Shown: one piece after another, positions 32,915 to 41,428 of the stretch
Layout of the letters: every line of letters starts with the position of its first letter
Numbering within the stretch: position 1 is the first letter of the stretch
Assembly: GCF_014649775.1 (NCBI RefSeq)
Contig: NZ_BMTR01000002.1
Location: forward strand, 434,001 to 498,000
From: Streptomyces longisporoflavus
Lineage (GTDB): Bacteria > Actinomycetota > Actinomycetes > Streptomycetales > Streptomycetaceae
Direction of reading: 5' to 3'
DNA: 64,000 bases
Notes under the pieces: model-generated
The model's database searches: none
What the model was told of the DNA's origin: nothing
What the model saw: only the letters and a program-made list of their open reading frames with translations
Program-made: the position numbers and the translations under genes

Positions 32915-35353
32915 GTGGTTGAGCCACAACGCACGGCGCAGACGGACCCGCAACACGATCTCGCCGCCCGGCTGCGGCTGCTCCAGGAACTGTCCGGGCT
33001 CGGCGTCCGGGCCCTCGCGCGGGACACCGGCCTGAGCTCCTCGTCCCTGTCGCGCTACCTCAGCGGCCAGACCCCGCCGCCGTGGCCCGCGGTGATCGCG
33101 CTCTGCCGCCTCGTCAAACGCGACCCCCGCCCGCTGCGCCCCCTGTGGGAACGCGCCTCCAACCCCCTCCCCGCGCCCCCGAAGTCCAGCCGCCAGGGCA
33201 GGCCGAGGCCCCGCAACGACCTGCCGCGGGACGTGCCCGATTTCACCGGCCGCGAGGCCCAGCTCGCCGCCGTCCTTGCCGCGGTGGACAGCCACCGGGT
33301 GGTCGCCGTCGACGGCATGGCCGGCGTCGGCAAGACCTGCCTGGCGATGCACGCCGCGCACCGGCTCGCGGCCGACTACCCCGACGCCCAGCTCTATGTG
33401 GACCTGCACGGGTTCACCGAGGGCCGCGAGCCGCTCGACCCCGATTCGGCACTGCGGATGCTGCTCGGCGCCCTGGACGTGCCTTCCGAGAAGGTGCCGC
33501 GGGAAGGCGTCGAGCAGCTGGCCGCCTGCTGGCGCTCCGAGCTCGCCGACCGGCGGGTCGTCGTGGTGATCGACAACGCCGCCGACGCCGAGCAGGTCCG
33601 CCCGCTGCTGCCCGGCGCCGGGCCTTCCGTCGCCCTGATCACCAGCCGCAACCGGCTGATCGGCCTCGACGAGGTGCCGCCGGTCTCCCTCGACGTGCTG
33701 AGCCCGCAGGAGAGCGCGGAGTTCCTCGTCCGCGCCAGCGGCGACCCCGGTGGCGGCGACGGCCGCCTCGGCCGGGAGCCGGAGTCCGCCGCCGAGGTGC
33801 TGCGGCTGTGCGGCCACCTACCGCTGGCCCTGCGCCTCGCCGCGGCCCGGCTGCGGCACCGCCCCGGCTGGACGGTGGGCATCCTCGTCGAGCGGATGGC
33901 CGAGGGCGTGAGCGAGTTCGACACCGCCTTCGCCATGTCCGTACGGCAGTTGGACCGCTCCCAGGCCCGCCTGTTCCGGCTGCTCGGCCTGCTGCCGGGA
34001 GGTTCCTTCGACGCGTACCTGGCGGCCTCGCTGGCGGACGTGCCGCTGCACGACGCGCGGGCGATCCTCGATGACCTGGTCGACGCGCACCTCGTACAGG
34101 AGACGACCGCGGGCCGCTACCGCCTGCACGACCTGGTGCACCAGCACGCGCGACGGTCCTGCGCCGAGCAGGACTCGCCCGCCGAACGGCAGCGGGCGCT
34201 CGGCCGTTTCCTCGACTTCTACGTGCACGCGGCGGCCGCCGCCGACGCCGCGCTGCCTTTCCTGGCCCCCGGCCGGACCCCCTCCGCGGGCCGGCCCCCG
34301 GCCGCGCTGCCGCGGTTCGCGGACAAGCACGCGGCCTTCTCCTGGCTCGTCGCGGAGTACGAGAACATGGTGGCCGCCTTCGAGACGGCGTCCGCCGTCG
34401 GAGCCGACGCGCACGTGTGCGAGCTGCCGGGCTTCCTGCGGGCCTACTTCGCACGGCGCTGCGGCACCACGCACCTCAACGTGCTCTTCGAACGGTCGCT
34501 GGCCGCCGCCGAGCGCCTCGACGATCCGCTGCGACTCGCCGACGCGCACAGCAACCTCGGCTTCGCACGCTACAACGCGGGCCGCATGGCGGAGGCCGCC
34601 GCCTCGTACGAGGCGGCGCAGGCCCTGTTGAGCCGGGTGGGCGACACCGAAGCGGAAGCCGAACTGACGCTGCGGCGCGGCTACCTGAAGTGGGACGAGG
34701 GCGACGTCGACGAGCCGCTCGAACTCTTCCGTCTCGCGGGAAAGCTGTACGAGCAGGCCGGCAGCCGCACGGGCGCGGCCTATGCGACCGCCTCGGAGGC
34801 CTGGGCGATGCTGCAACTGGGGCACCGCGAGGAGGCGGCCCAGCGGGCCCGTGAGGTTCTCGCGGCACCCCACACCGACCCCGCCTGGCCGCCCGCCCTG
34901 ACGGCGAGGATCACCCTCGGCGTGGCCATCTCCCACCAGGATCCCGACGAGGCGACGGACCACCTGCGGCAGGCGCTGGCGCTGGCCCGCGAGGACGGGC
35001 ATCTGCACAACGAGGCGTGGTGCCTCAACTGCCTGGGCGTCGCGCTGCGGCTCATGGGCCGCCACGAAGAGGCACTGGAAAGCCACCGGAAAGCGTTCGC
35101 GCTCCTCGACGAGTTGTTCGAGGAGCAATGGAAGAGCCGCTTCCTCAACAGTTACGCCGAGACCTGCCGCCTGGCCGGCCTCCCCGAGGAAGCCCTGCGC
35201 CTGCACCAGCAGGCCCTGGAGCTGGCCCCCCGGCTGGGACACCGGTACGAGGAAGCGCAGGCCCACGCGGGAATCGCCGCCCTGCTCGACGCGTCGGATC
35301 GGACCGCTGCCGCGGACCACCGCACGGCGGGCCGGGCCGCCCCGCGGTCGTAG
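32915..35353 (+). CDS. XRE-HTH / NB-ARC / TPR regulatory ATPase
   Basis: 812 aa from GTG 32915. Order: HTH (residues ~10-65: LRLLQELSGLGVRALARDTG; SSSSLSRYLSG), linker, NB-ARC NTPase (~110-400) with Walker A GMAGVGKT, Walker B-like RRVVVVIDNA and ALITSRNRL, then LPLALRLAAARLRHRPGW, followed by winged-helix and TPR-like C-terminal repeats (~430-812: LADAHSNLGFARYNAGRMAE and NEAWCLNCLGVALRLMGRHEEAL). Architecture as in AfsR-like or conflict-type STAND proteins, but without a SARP domain. STAND proteins are signal-dependent switches; its ligand and target are unknown. It is divergent from the AhpD-like gene. Confidence 0.9.
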   Translation: MVEPQRTAQTDPQHDLAARLRLLQELSGLGVRALARDTGLSSSSLSRYLSGQTPPPWPAVIALCRLVKRDPRPLRPLWERASNPLPAPPKSSRQGRPRPRNDLPRDVPDFTGREAQLAAVLAAVDSHRVVAVDGMAGVGKTCLAMHAAHRLAADYPDAQLYVDLHGFTEGREPLDPDSALRMLLGALDVPSEKVPREGVEQLAACWRSELADRRVVVVIDNAADAEQVRPLLPGAGPSVALITSRNRLIGLDEVPPVSLDVLSPQESAEFLVRASGDPGGGDGRLGREPESAAEVLRLCGHLPLALRLAAARLRHRPGWTVGILVERMAEGVSEFDTAFAMSVRQLDRSQARLFRLLGLLPGGSFDAYLAASLADVPLHDARAILDDLVDAHLVQETTAGRYRLHDLVHQHARRSCAEQDSPAERQRALGRFLDFYVHAAAAADAALPFLAPGRTPSAGRPPAALPRFADKHAAFSWLVAEYENMVAAFETASAVGADAHVCELPGFLRAYFARRCGTTHLNVLFERSLAAAERLDDPLRLADAHSNLGFARYNAGRMAEAAASYEAAQALLSRVGDTEAEAELTLRRGYLKWDEGDVDEPLELFRLAGKLYEQAGSRTGAAYATASEAWAMLQLGHREEAAQRAREVLAAPHTDPAWPPALTARITLGVAISHQDPDEATDHLRQALALAREDGHLHNEAWCLNCLGVALRLMGRHEEALESHRKAFALLDELFEEQWKSRFLNSYAETCRLAGLPEEALRLHQQALELAPRLGHRYEEAQAHAGIAALLDASDRTAAADHRTAGRAAPRS

Positions 35354-35370
35354 CCCCGCCCGCTCGCCAG

Positions 35371-35386
35371 GGGGCCGCGGGGCCCC
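35371..35386. terminator. Short GC-rich hairpin after the NB-ARC gene
   Basis: GGGGCC (35371-35376) pairs with GGCCCC (35381-35386) over a GCGG loop, 18 bases beyond the NB-ARC stop. No T-run. It is a weak candidate. Confidence 0.35.
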
Positions 35387-35571
35387 GGACATACCGTGGG
35401 CGACCCCGATCGGGTCTCCCGTTCCGGGGACGTCAAACTCGTCTCCGACCATGCATTTTCACGGCCACAAGCGCTGGTTGCCAGACGTGCGTGACGTGCG
35501 GGATGGTTGCTTCACGGCAACGTTCCTTCGAGTGGATGAGGTGAGGGATTCGCCCAGCGAGTCCTCCATAT

Positions 35572-37239
35572 TTGGTTTCTTCCCAAGCGCAGATCACAGC
35601 GCAGACAGGCACCGGCGCAGAGCATCGCTCCGCGTTGCGCCATGCCCCCTACCCCGTCTTCGTCGCTGACGGCCAGGGCACCCTTTTGCTGCGCAGCGAC
35701 GCAGCCGGCGCGCTCCTGCCCGGAGCCCGCCCCGGGGCCGTCTTCACCGACGTGGTCCCCGCCTGGCTCTCCGCCGCGCACGACGCCCTGACAGAGCCCG
35801 GCCGACGCGCCGGCCGCGCGGTGCACACACCGGTCTCGGGCGCCATCAGCGAGCGCAGCTTCGAGGCGCACTCCAGCGTGCAGGACGACAACTCCGTGGT
35901 GTGGTGGCTGATCGACGACACCGACCACCAGCTGGTCCGCGACGCCCTGCAGATGGAACGCGAGCGGACCGAATTCCTGGCCAAGACGTCCAACCTGCTG
36001 CTCTCCTCGCTGAACCTGGAGCGCTGCATGGATGTGACGGCGCAGCTGGCCGCCGAGTACCTCGCCGACGCGGCCCTCGTCATCGCGCCCGCGCGAGGGC
36101 AGCGGCTGCCGGTGGTGTCCTGTCTGCGCGGCGACAGCCCCGTCCGCTCGCAGGAGTCCGCGGACCCCGATGACGTGCCCGGCCTCGACGAGGCGCTGCG
36201 CGGCTTTCCGCCGGTGCCTTCACGGTGGATCGACCCCGGCGTCGCACCGGACTGGATGGTGCCCGCGGACTTCGGTCCTGTCGGCTCGATAGTGATCACT
36301 CCGCTGCCCGGTCACGGCGTCGCCGCCGGCGCCCTCGTCCTGCTGCGCCGCTCCGGCACGGCGGCCTTCACCGAGGGCGAGGAGGTTTTCGCCCGGCTGT
36401 TCGCCACGCGCGCCGGAGCCGCCATGTCGGCGGCGCGCCTGTACGCGGAGCAGGCTGCGATCACCGAGGTGCTGATGCGCGAGCTGCTTCCCCCCTCACT
36501 GCACCAGATCTCCGGAGTCGACTTCTCGGGCGGCTACCGCCCCTCGGAGGACCACGAACGGATCGGCGGCGACTTCTACGACGTGCATCCCGCCGCCGTC
36601 GAGGGCGAGGCGTCACTCGTGGCGCTCGGGGACGTCTGCGGCAAGGGCCTGGAGGCCGCCGTACTGACCGGCAAGATCCGCAACACCCTGCATGCCCTGC
36701 TCCCCATGGCGGACGACCACCAGAGGATGATCAGCCTGCTCAACACGGCTCTGGTCAACTCCCATCACACCCGCTTCGCCACGCTGGTGCTGGCCTCCGC
36801 CATACGGGAGGGCAGCGGCGTGAACCTGCGGCTGACCAGTGCCGGCCATCCCCCGCCGCTGATCGTCCGCACGAGCGGCGAGGTGGAGGAGGCGGCGACG
36901 AGCGGCACGCTGGTGGGGGCGATCCCCGAGACCAGGGCCCGCACCGCCGCCGTCACTCTCGCGCCCGGTGACTCCTGCGTGCTCTACACGGACGGGATCA
37001 CCGAGGCCAAGGGCGGTCCGCTGGGCGGGACCGAGTTCGGTGAGGAGCGCCTCCAGCGTGTCCTCGCGCAGTGCGCGGGCATGCCGTCCGAGGGCATCGT
37101 GGAGCATGTCCAGATGCTCGCCTCCCAGTGGGTCGGCAAGGGCAGGCACGACGACATGGCCGTCGTGGTGATCTCCGCGCCCCGCACGCAGCATCTCAGT
37201 GCGGTGAACGGCCGTACTCGGGGCAGGTACACCTCGTGA
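35572..37239 (+). CDS. PAS/GAF-containing PP2C (SpoIIE/RsbU-type) serine phosphatase
   Basis: 555 aa if it starts at TTG 35572; no ribosome site is seen, but the frame is closed by TGA at 35542, so the true start is uncertain. Residues ~20-120 look like PAS (HAPYPVFVADGQGTLLLRSD), ~130-300 GAF-like (LLLSSLNLERCMDVTAQLAA), and ~310-535 the PP2C domain: IGGDFYDV, GDVCGKGLEAA, TDGITEAK and HDDMAVVV supply the metal-binding Asp residues. It should dephosphorylate a STAS-domain anti-anti-sigma factor; such a protein is encoded two genes downstream in the same coupled operon. Confidence 0.88.
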   Translation: MVSSQAQITAQTGTGAEHRSALRHAPYPVFVADGQGTLLLRSDAAGALLPGARPGAVFTDVVPAWLSAAHDALTEPGRRAGRAVHTPVSGAISERSFEAHSSVQDDNSVVWWLIDDTDHQLVRDALQMERERTEFLAKTSNLLLSSLNLERCMDVTAQLAAEYLADAALVIAPARGQRLPVVSCLRGDSPVRSQESADPDDVPGLDEALRGFPPVPSRWIDPGVAPDWMVPADFGPVGSIVITPLPGHGVAAGALVLLRRSGTAAFTEGEEVFARLFATRAGAAMSAARLYAEQAAITEVLMRELLPPSLHQISGVDFSGGYRPSEDHERIGGDFYDVHPAAVEGEASLVALGDVCGKGLEAAVLTGKIRNTLHALLPMADDHQRMISLLNTALVNSHHTRFATLVLASAIREGSGVNLRLTSAGHPPPLIVRTSGEVEEAATSGTLVGAIPETRARTAAVTLAPGDSCVLYTDGITEAKGGPLGGTEFGEERLQRVLAQCAGMPSEGIVEHVQMLASQWVGKGRHDDMAVVVISAPRTQHLSAVNGRTRGRYTS

Positions 37240-38330
37240 CAACCCGAACTCCGTACCGGCCGTCCGCCGGCGAAGCGGTCGAAGACCTGGCAGCCGAGCT
37301 GTGGAAAGCCGTGTCCGCGGCCGACGAACGCGCCGCCACCGATGCGGTGCTGCGCGCTCTGGACGACGGCCTGGCGCCGGAGAGCGTGCTCATCGACGTG
37401 ATCGCGTCGGTGCAGGGCAGGGTCGGCGAGGAGTGGGCCGCAAACCGGCTCACCGTGGCCGAGGAGCACGCCGCGACCGCCATCAACGAACGCGCCGTGG
37501 CGGCGCTCTCCGTGCACCCCGCCGCGCGGACGAACCCGGACCGGGGCAGGATCACGGTGGCCTGTGTGGACGGTGAATGGCATGCGCTGCCCGCCCGTCT
37601 GCTGGCCGAGGTCCTGAAGCTGCGCGGCTGGCACGTCGACTACCTCGGCGCGCAGGTCCCCTCCCCGCACCTCATCACCCACCTGCACCGCACCGACACC
37701 GACGTGGTCGCGCTCTCCGGCTCGATCGCGACCCGGCTGCCCGCCGCACACGCCGCGATCACCGCCTGCCAGGCCGTCGGCGTACCGGTGCTCGCCGGGG
37801 GAGCCGCCTTCGGGCCCGACGGCGAGTACGCGCGTCTGCTCGGTGCCGACGCCTGGGCGCCCGACGCCCGCGCCGCGGCCGACCGACTCGCCAGGGCGCC
37901 GCTGCCGCGCCCGCAGCACGATCACCAGCCCATCGACGACCTGCCCCACCTGGGCGACCAGGAATACAGCATGGTCTCGCGCAGCAGCACCTCGCTCGTG
38001 CGCACCGTCCTGACCGCTCTCGAAGACGCGTTCCCCGCCATGCGCGCCTACAGCGACCAGCAGCGTGAACGCACCGCGGAAGACCTCGCACACATCGTGG
38101 AATTCCTCGCCACCGCCCTCTACCTCGGCGACGCGGACCTCTTCACCCGGTTCATCACCTGGACCGCCCGCATCCTCACCGCCCGCGGCGTGCCCGCACA
38201 CAGCCTTCCGCCGGCCCTGGACATCCTGGCCCGCGAACTCAAGGACTTCCCCAGAGCCGCCCGAACCCTCGAGCACGGCATCGACGCGCTCGCGCCCGAC
38301 CACCGCAACACCGCCGGAAAGACCGTATGA
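37236..38330 (+). CDS. Cobalamin-binding sensor protein, CarH-like
   Basis: 364 aa. GTG 37236 overlaps the phosphatase stop (GTGA). Residues ~10-95 are the helical bundle of B12-sensors: EEWAANRLTVAEEHAAT carries W67-x9-E77-H78, the Wx9EH signature of CarH/LitR-type photoreceptors. Residues ~105-225 are a Rossmann-like B12 domain with E114-x-H116 in VDGEWHALPARLLAE, His116 being the expected lower cobalt ligand. The light-adduct His next to Trp in Thermus CarH is Ala here (Ala68). No MerR DNA-binding domain is present; a helical C-terminal half (~240-364) follows instead. It probably signals by protein-protein contact to the phosphatase/STAS partners. Confidence 0.85.
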   Translation: MTTRTPYRPSAGEAVEDLAAELWKAVSAADERAATDAVLRALDDGLAPESVLIDVIASVQGRVGEEWAANRLTVAEEHAATAINERAVAALSVHPAARTNPDRGRITVACVDGEWHALPARLLAEVLKLRGWHVDYLGAQVPSPHLITHLHRTDTDVVALSGSIATRLPAAHAAITACQAVGVPVLAGGAAFGPDGEYARLLGADAWAPDARAAADRLARAPLPRPQHDHQPIDDLPHLGDQEYSMVSRSSTSLVRTVLTALEDAFPAMRAYSDQQRERTAEDLAHIVEFLATALYLGDADLFTRFITWTARILTARGVPAHSLPPALDILARELKDFPRAARTLEHGIDALAPDHRNTAGKTV

Positions 38331-38761
38331 CCACGAAGCCACCCTCCTCCCTCCGCCTGACGACGGTCGACACCGAGGACACCGTCCGCATAGAGGTCCA
38401 CGGCGACCTCGACTACGACAACGCCGACCACCTCCTGCTGGCCGTCACCGACAAGCTCGCCGAACACCCGCGTCTCGGGGACCTGCACCTGCACTGCGCG
38501 GGGCTCGAACTCGTCGACTCCATGGGTCTTTCGATCCTGCTGATGATCCACCGCAGGACCAGCGCGGCCGGCGTCCGCCTCCACCTGGACGACCGCCCCG
38601 CGAGGCTGGACCGGCTCCTGTCCCTCACCGGCACCCTGGAGCACTTCACGGCGCCCCTCACCGAAGGCGCGGAGGGCTCCCCCGGCAGCTCGGCAGAACC
38701 CCCGCAGACCGGCGGCGAAACAACCCCGGCCGGCCCGCGGGACCGCACCGCACCCCCCTGA
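38327..38761 (+). CDS. STAS-domain anti-anti-sigma factor
   Basis: 144 aa, ATG 38327 overlapping the previous stop (ATGA). STAS fold over residues ~10-115: VRIEVHGDLDYDNADHLL, then LHLHCAGLELVDSMGLSILL with Ser65 in DSMGL as the predicted phosphorylation site, then FTAPL. The C-terminal ~30 residues are a Pro/Gly-rich tail. In partner-switching systems the unphosphorylated form captures an anti-sigma kinase, freeing a sigma factor. No anti-sigma kinase gene lies nearby, so its kinase partner must be elsewhere. Confidence 0.92.
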   Translation: MTTKPPSSLRLTTVDTEDTVRIEVHGDLDYDNADHLLLAVTDKLAEHPRLGDLHLHCAGLELVDSMGLSILLMIHRRTSAAGVRLHLDDRPARLDRLLSLTGTLEHFTAPLTEGAEGSPGSSAEPPQTGGETTPAGPRDRTAPP

Positions 38762-38828
38762 CGCCATCCACTTCCACTCCCTGACCAGGCACTGGAAGGG
38801 AGCCAGACCCACCACTGACGGGGCGCTC

Positions 38829-39344
38829 ATGCCGACACGACACCCGACCACCCGCAGGTTCTCCCGCGAGGCCACCCGGTCCGCCGGCGACATCGTCGAA
38901 CACCTCGACGTGATGTGGGAACACGCCAGAGAATCCGCCGCCCTCGCCCCCGTATCCGCCTCGCAACTACGGCTGATGTACCTCGTCGACCGCTCCGAGG
39001 GGATACGCATGCGGACCGTGTGCACCCGGCTCTCCACTGCCGCCCCCTCCGTCACCCGGATGTGCGACCGCCTCCAGGCCACCGGTTTCCTGGAACGGCT
39101 GCCGTGCCCCGGCAACGGCCGGGAAGTCACCCTGCGCCTCACGCCCGAGGGCAGAACGCACCTGCAGAGCATCCGCGACCAGCGCGAGGACGCCCTGCAC
39201 CATGCCATCGACGCCCTCCCCCAGCCGGAACGCCGCGCCCTGGCCAAAGGCCTCGCGGGCCTCCACGCCCAACTCACGGCAGCAGCAGGGGCAGGGGCAG
39301 AAGCAGAGGAGGAGAGCAGACCCGGCTTCGTGCCTGCGGCTTGA
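38829..39344 (+). CDS. MarR-family regulator
   Basis: 171 aa from ATG 38829, 67 bases after the STAS gene. A winged helix at residues ~35-130 is seen (VSASQLRLMYLVDRSEGIRM; LSTAAPSVTRMCDRLQATGFL; NGREVTLRLTPEG). Its tail is rich in Ala/Gly. It probably shares the operon of the phosphatase, B12-sensor and STAS genes. DNA target and inducer are unknown. Confidence 0.85.
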   Translation: MPTRHPTTRRFSREATRSAGDIVEHLDVMWEHARESAALAPVSASQLRLMYLVDRSEGIRMRTVCTRLSTAAPSVTRMCDRLQATGFLERLPCPGNGREVTLRLTPEGRTHLQSIRDQREDALHHAIDALPQPERRALAKGLAGLHAQLTAAAGAGAEAEEESRPGFVPAA

Positions 39345-39523
39345 CGGCGGCTGGCCTCCGGCCTCGTAGGCCGCCCGCTGTGAGCCGGCCGTTTCGAGGG
39401 CCCGGCGAGGTAGACAACTTTCCATGGCCCGCACGTAGGTTGACCGCGCCTGTCAGTGCGGTGTCGGTGGCCGCTTACGCGTCGGTTCAGCCCCAGTAAG
39501 GGTTCGTCGTAGATGTTCGTCTC

Positions 39524-39541
39524 AACAGTGATCTCACTGTT
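39524..39541. promoter_or_regulatory. Perfect inverted repeat upstream of the orphan gene
   Basis: AACAGTGA-TC-TCACTGTT is an 8-bp inverted repeat with a 2-base centre, 108 bases before ATG 39649. It may be an operator or part of a regulatory hairpin. Confidence 0.5.
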
Positions 39542-39619
39542 CATCCAACGGGTTCATCGCTTACCGCCCTGCTGATCGGCATCTCACGTCGTCGCGACAA
39601 GAGGTTCCAAGGTCGTGAT

Positions 39620-39633
39620 CACGGCATGCCGTG
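39620..39633. promoter_or_regulatory. 14-bp palindrome adjacent to the orphan gene start
   Basis: CACGGCATGCCGTG is perfectly palindromic and ends 15 bases before ATG 39649, in the expected promoter zone of this gene. It is an operator candidate for the gene's own wHTH-like product. Confidence 0.5.
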
Positions 39634-39648
39634 CGCTTAAGTACACGC

Positions 39649-40437
39649 ATGCCGACCAGCGTTCAGCCACAGCCCACGTCGTCTCCCCCTGACCAGCAGG
39701 CGACGATCGATCTCTTCCTCGCCCGCTCGAAGCGGAGGAACGAGACAGTGCCGATCCGCCACTCCTTCGTTCAGCGCGGGCCGCGCGGGGAGTCGAGGCC
39801 CGGACCTCTGTCAGAGCTGGTGCGGCGTAACCAGTCACGAGCACTGGACCTTTACCTGCTCCTGTGCGCGGTGGCCGGGGCCGGGGACTACTCCGCCACC
39901 GACTGGGCCGCCAACTGGGCTCGCGCACTCGGGCTCTATGACCAGAAGGCCGGAACAACAGCGGTATCCAGGGCCTGGAAAACGCTCAAGGACTTGAATC
40001 TGGTCGAGTCGACCCGGGGCGAAGAGGGCAAAGCCAAGATCACCAAACTGCTGGAAGACGGTAGCGGTGATCCGTACCGGCCGCCGGGCAAGGGTGACTA
40101 CTACTTTCAACTGCCCTTCTGGTACTGGCGCGATCGGCTCCACGAGAAGCTCACGCCACCGGGCAAGGCCATGCTCCTGATCGCCCTCGACATGCGCAGC
40201 GACGAGTTCGCCCTCGTTCAGGACAAGATCAGCGAGTGGTACGGGCCGTCACCCGAGAGCGTCAGGAAGGGCATTGACGAGCTCGTCTCCCACGGCGTGC
40301 TCTACATCGCCCGGTACGAGTGGTTCCACACTCTCCGCTCGAAGACCGGCCAGACAGCCCGCCCGCTCTACCGCTTCGTCCTCAAGTACACGCCCCCCGG
40401 CCTCAAGTCCGCCGGCCTCCAGCCCTCGGCCGAGTAA
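39649..40437 (+). CDS. Winged-helix-like protein, unknown function (replication-initiator-like fold?)
   Basis: 262 aa from ATG 39649. After a Pro/Gln-rich start, residues ~60-150 look like a wHTH: LYLLLCAVAGAGDYSATDWAANWARALGL, then AVSRAWKTLKDLNLVEST; and ~170-260 a second one: LTPPGKAMLLIALDMRSDEF, then PSPESVRKGIDELVSHGVLYI. Two tandem winged helices are a feature of plasmid/phage replication initiators and of some regulators, but no Rep catalytic motif is seen. I recognise it only as a Streptomyces hypothetical protein. Two palindromes lie upstream. Confidence 0.6.
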   Translation: MPTSVQPQPTSSPPDQQATIDLFLARSKRRNETVPIRHSFVQRGPRGESRPGPLSELVRRNQSRALDLYLLLCAVAGAGDYSATDWAANWARALGLYDQKAGTTAVSRAWKTLKDLNLVESTRGEEGKAKITKLLEDGSGDPYRPPGKGDYYFQLPFWYWRDRLHEKLTPPGKAMLLIALDMRSDEFALVQDKISEWYGPSPESVRKGIDELVSHGVLYIARYEWFHTLRSKTGQTARPLYRFVLKYTPPGLKSAGLQPSAE

Positions 40438-40540
40438 CCCGCTCGCCGAGTTCACCACCGCACTGCCCTCCACGGCTGCAACCAAAGAGAGGACAGTGCG
40501 GCGAACCCCCGGAAAATCCGGGAGCAAGGAGGTCGCCGTA

Positions 40541-40804
40541 ATGGCCACCTACGAATCCGATGTTAACCACCGCGCGTGCCTGCAGCGCCCCCCGCATCCG
40601 CTCTCTCCCCGGTGCGGGAAGATCTGTGTCGTCGTCATCATCCTGGCCGTTCTTGCCTGCCAGTTCTCGCCAGACGCCACAGCGGTGGATGGCGCGAGCC
40701 TGTGGCTCAGCATCCTGCTGTCGTTCTTCCCGCTCGACCAGGCCATCGGTGTCCGGCATCGGCGCCGCACACTGCGGCGCTCGGTGCTCCGGATCCAGAC
40801 CTGA
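40541..40804 (+). CDS. Small two-TM membrane protein
   Basis: 87 aa from ATG 40541, with a strong AAGGAGG eight bases upstream, which supports it as a real gene. Two hydrophobic segments (CVVVIILAVLACQF; ASLWLSILLSFFPL) flank an acidic loop, and a basic tail (RHRRRTLRRSVLRIQ) follows. No known domain is recognised. It is 103 bases downstream of the orphan wHTH-like gene and may share its transcript. A terminator hairpin follows. Confidence 0.5.
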   Translation: MATYESDVNHRACLQRPPHPLSPRCGKICVVVIILAVLACQFSPDATAVDGASLWLSILLSFFPLDQAIGVRHRRRTLRRSVLRIQT

Positions 40805-40816
40805 CCCCTCCGACGT

Positions 40817-40846
40817 GGCTGCCCGGGGCTTCGGCCGCGGGCAGCC
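40817..40846. terminator. Strong TTCG-tetraloop hairpin between convergent genes
   Basis: GGCTGCCCG (40817-40825) pairs with CGGGCAGCC (40838-40846). Inside, GGC-TTCG-GCC continues the stem behind one mismatch, giving a very stable hairpin. It serves genes ending at 40804 (plus) and 40905 (minus). Confidence 0.75.
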
Positions 40847-40904
40847 GCCCCGGCCATGAGCCGGCGCGCGCCGACCGCGACCGCGGAGCACTTTTGGACG
40901 TCCG

Positions 40905-41327
40905 CTAGCCGAGGAAACTCATCCGCACCTGCCGGTCGGGGTTGTCGACATTGGTGTCCACCAGGCACACGGACTGCCACGTCCCCAGCTCCAGGCGGCC
41001 CTCCAGGACCGGCAGCGTCGCATGCGGCGGTACCAGGGCCGGCAGGACGTGGTCGCGGCCGTGGCCGGGGCTGCCGTGGCGGTGCTGCCAGCGGTCGTCG
41101 GCGGGAAGCAGGGTGTGCAGTGCGGCGAGGAGGTCGTTGTCGCTGCCCGCGCCCGTCTCGAGGATCGCGACGCCGGCGGTCGCATGCGGGACGAAGAGGT
41201 TGAGGAGGCCGTCGCGGCCGCCTGCCACCTCGCGCAGGAAACCCTGGCAGGCCTCGGTGAGGTCGAAGACCTTCTCCTCCGAGCCGGTGGTGACGTTCAG
41301 GACACGTGTGGTGAAAGCGTCGGACAT
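40905..41327 (-). CDS. YjbQ/UPF0047 family protein
   Basis: 140 aa from ATG 41327 (GTG 41345 is an alternative). The YjbQ core is seen: LLNLFVPHATAGVAILE with the conserved His, then DDRWQHRHGSPGHGRDHVLPAL with several His, and GTWQSVCLVD. The His-rich residues form the metal-binding site of this family, sometimes called secondary thiamine-phosphate synthase. Its physiological role is not settled. A lone gene facing the small membrane protein gene across the TTCG hairpin. Confidence 0.85.
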   Translation of the reverse strand: MSDAFTTRVLNVTTGSEEKVFDLTEACQGFLREVAGGRDGLLNLFVPHATAGVAILETGAGSDNDLLAALHTLLPADDRWQHRHGSPGHGRDHVLPALVPPHATLPVLEGRLELGTWQSVCLVDTNVDNPDRQVRMSFLG

Positions 41328-41391
41328 GGGTTCATCTTCCCTCACGCAGCTCCCGTTCGCTGATACGTGACGTCCGCCTTTCGAGACGGCA

Positions 41392-41421
41392 TTGACCGTA
41401 CGCCGACGAGCTGGCTACGTT
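41392..41421 (+). promoter_or_regulatory. Promoter of the sulfonate operon, leaderless for the leader peptide
   Basis: TTGACC (41392-41397) and TACGTT (41416-41421) are 18 bases apart. Seven bases after the -10 is the ATG of the leader ORF at 41429, so transcription should start on or next to the start codon. Confidence 0.75.
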
Positions 41422-41428
41422 CTGCGGC

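Larger units (their letters stand above)
39345..39648. other. Intergenic region with two palindromes ahead of the orphan gene
   Basis: 304 bases without a gene. It holds AACAGTGA-TC-TCACTGTT (39524-39541) and the 14-bp palindrome CACGGCATGCCGTG (39620-39633). A -10-like TTAAGT (39637-39642) lies six bases before ATG 39649, suggesting a leaderless start. No other gene or RNA was recognised. Confidence 0.6.
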
